64,000 nt of DNA from Calothrix parasitica NIES-267 (lineage in GTDB: Bacteria > Cyanobacteriota > Cyanobacteriia > Cyanobacteriales > Nostocaceae). The notes under the pieces were generated by a model. That model ran no database searches, was not told the origin of the DNA, and was given only the letters and a program-made list of their open reading frames with translations. Location of the stretch: assembly GCF_002368095.1 (NCBI RefSeq), contig NZ_AP018227.1, positions 7,722,167 to 7,786,166 of the forward strand, given 5' to 3'. A program made the position numbers and the translations under genes. Position 1 is the stretch's first letter; each line of letters starts with the position of its first letter. Of the stretch, positions 63,669-64,000 are shown piece by piece.

Positions 63669-64000
63669 GTGTTGGATTTTTATAAATGCATCGACTCGAA
63701 ACTTAGTCATAAGTTTAGTTCTAAGTTTTATCCACTGCTTTGTTCGGCCTCTTCAATTCTCTGGATGATGGCATTTAGCAGTTCCGCAATTGCACAAATA
63801 GACTATCCATCTGTAAAAGATAGGGTTCTCCGTAAAGCATTAACAAATCAAGTTAATCGAAATTTAGCAAATAACTCCATGGAGAAGATAAAAGAATGTA
63901 AGATATCTCAAAAAAAACCGCTTTCGAGAAGGATAAGTGAATTCAAACATCAGAACCGTAACTGTTCTGTAAACAGTGACAAACTGAAGGATTTACAGGA
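63669..64000 (+). CDS. secreted protein, N-terminal part (runs off the right edge)
   Basis: An open frame from GTG 63669 runs through the window edge (110 codons visible). It shows a long export signal: basic HKFSSKF, hydrophobic LLCSASSILWMMAFSSS, then AIAQIDYPS with a likely signal peptidase cut after AIA (about residue 43). The mature part is basic and helical (VKDRVLRKALTNQVNRNLAN). Alternative starts are TTG 63672 or ATG 63765; the GTG/TTG start keeps the signal. No family can be named from this fragment. Confidence 0.6.
   Translation, partial: MLDFYKCIDSKLSHKFSSKFYPLLCSASSILWMMAFSSSAIAQIDYPSVKDRVLRKALTNQVNRNLANNSMEKIKECKISQKKPLSRRISEFKHQNRNCSVNSDKLKDLQ

Overview
The window comes from the chromosome of a cyanobacterium, most likely a filamentous multicellular one. 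Several things point this way. There is an AT-rich backbone with a few perfect HIP1 octamers (GCGATCGC at about 4600, 18244, 33546, 37975, 47532 and 50689). There is a Pix/Ptx-type taxis cluster with a PATAN-domain regulator and a phytochrome-superfamily photoreceptor kinase. There are five Ser/Thr-kinase-like genes, two of the last three genes of the group carrying or neighbouring WD40 propellers. The intergenic DNA is full of heptanucleotide tandem repeats and small palindromic mobile repeats. A Nostocales (Rivularia/Calothrix-like) host is my inference; no rRNA is present to confirm it.

Layout. 1-5.4 kb is housekeeping: the N-terminal part of citrate synthase (runs off the left edge), a SixA-type phosphatase, a DHH phosphoesterase, an HNH nuclease, alanine racemase and tRNA-Leu(UAG). 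6.8-19.9 kb is a chemotaxis-like system: PATAN-REC regulator, CheY, CheW, a methyl-accepting protein (MCP) with a bilin-binding-type GAF, and a hybrid CheA ending at a strong terminator. A repeat-filled gap of 1.85 kb follows, then a second MCP whose GAF has lost both chromophore cysteines. 20.4-23.4 kb is molybdate uptake (modA and a fused modBC). 23.3-24.1 kb is a decayed toxin-antitoxin patch, followed by a kinase-like gene with no catalytic residues.

26-34.9 kb is a mix of small metabolic genes: DUF427, pterin dehydratase, a MerR regulator with aldo/keto reductase under a classic 19-bp-spacer MerR promoter, a GNAT enzyme, a pentapeptide protein, a GltS-type symporter, a nuclease-fold protein and an AbgT transporter. 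35.2-40.4 kb holds a 16-residue-repeat protein, an atzG/atzE-like amidase pair with a frameshifted DUF4328 gene between them, DUF488 with an unknown partner, and a YbjN protein. 41.1-44.0 kb holds two tandem kinase-like genes, each missing a different catalytic Asp. 44.6-49.6 kb has an old-yellow-enzyme reductase, DUF1499, a compact ATP-dependent DNA ligase, and YtxH and DUF948 membrane proteins. 50.0-53.5 kb encodes a large phytochrome/cyanobacteriochrome hybrid histidine kinase. 53.7-58.4 kb has a WD40 protein, a kinase-WD40 fusion and a further kinase. 58.9-61.4 kb has a GH57 enzyme and an Nfu iron-sulfur scaffold. A membrane protein and a secreted protein that runs off the right edge finish the window.

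Two themes stand out. The first is light and signal sensing: a DPCF-type GAF on an MCP, and a GAF-PHY-GAF-GAF kinase in which three GAF domains keep a candidate bilin Cys. The second is catalytic decay within a kinase family: HRD/NFG, HRN/DFG and HQN/GFG versions lie beside intact copies. The intergenic DNA also shows small terminal-inverted-repeat elements with 7-bp target duplications, inserted in the loop of another palindromic repeat and carrying unrelated palindromes inside.
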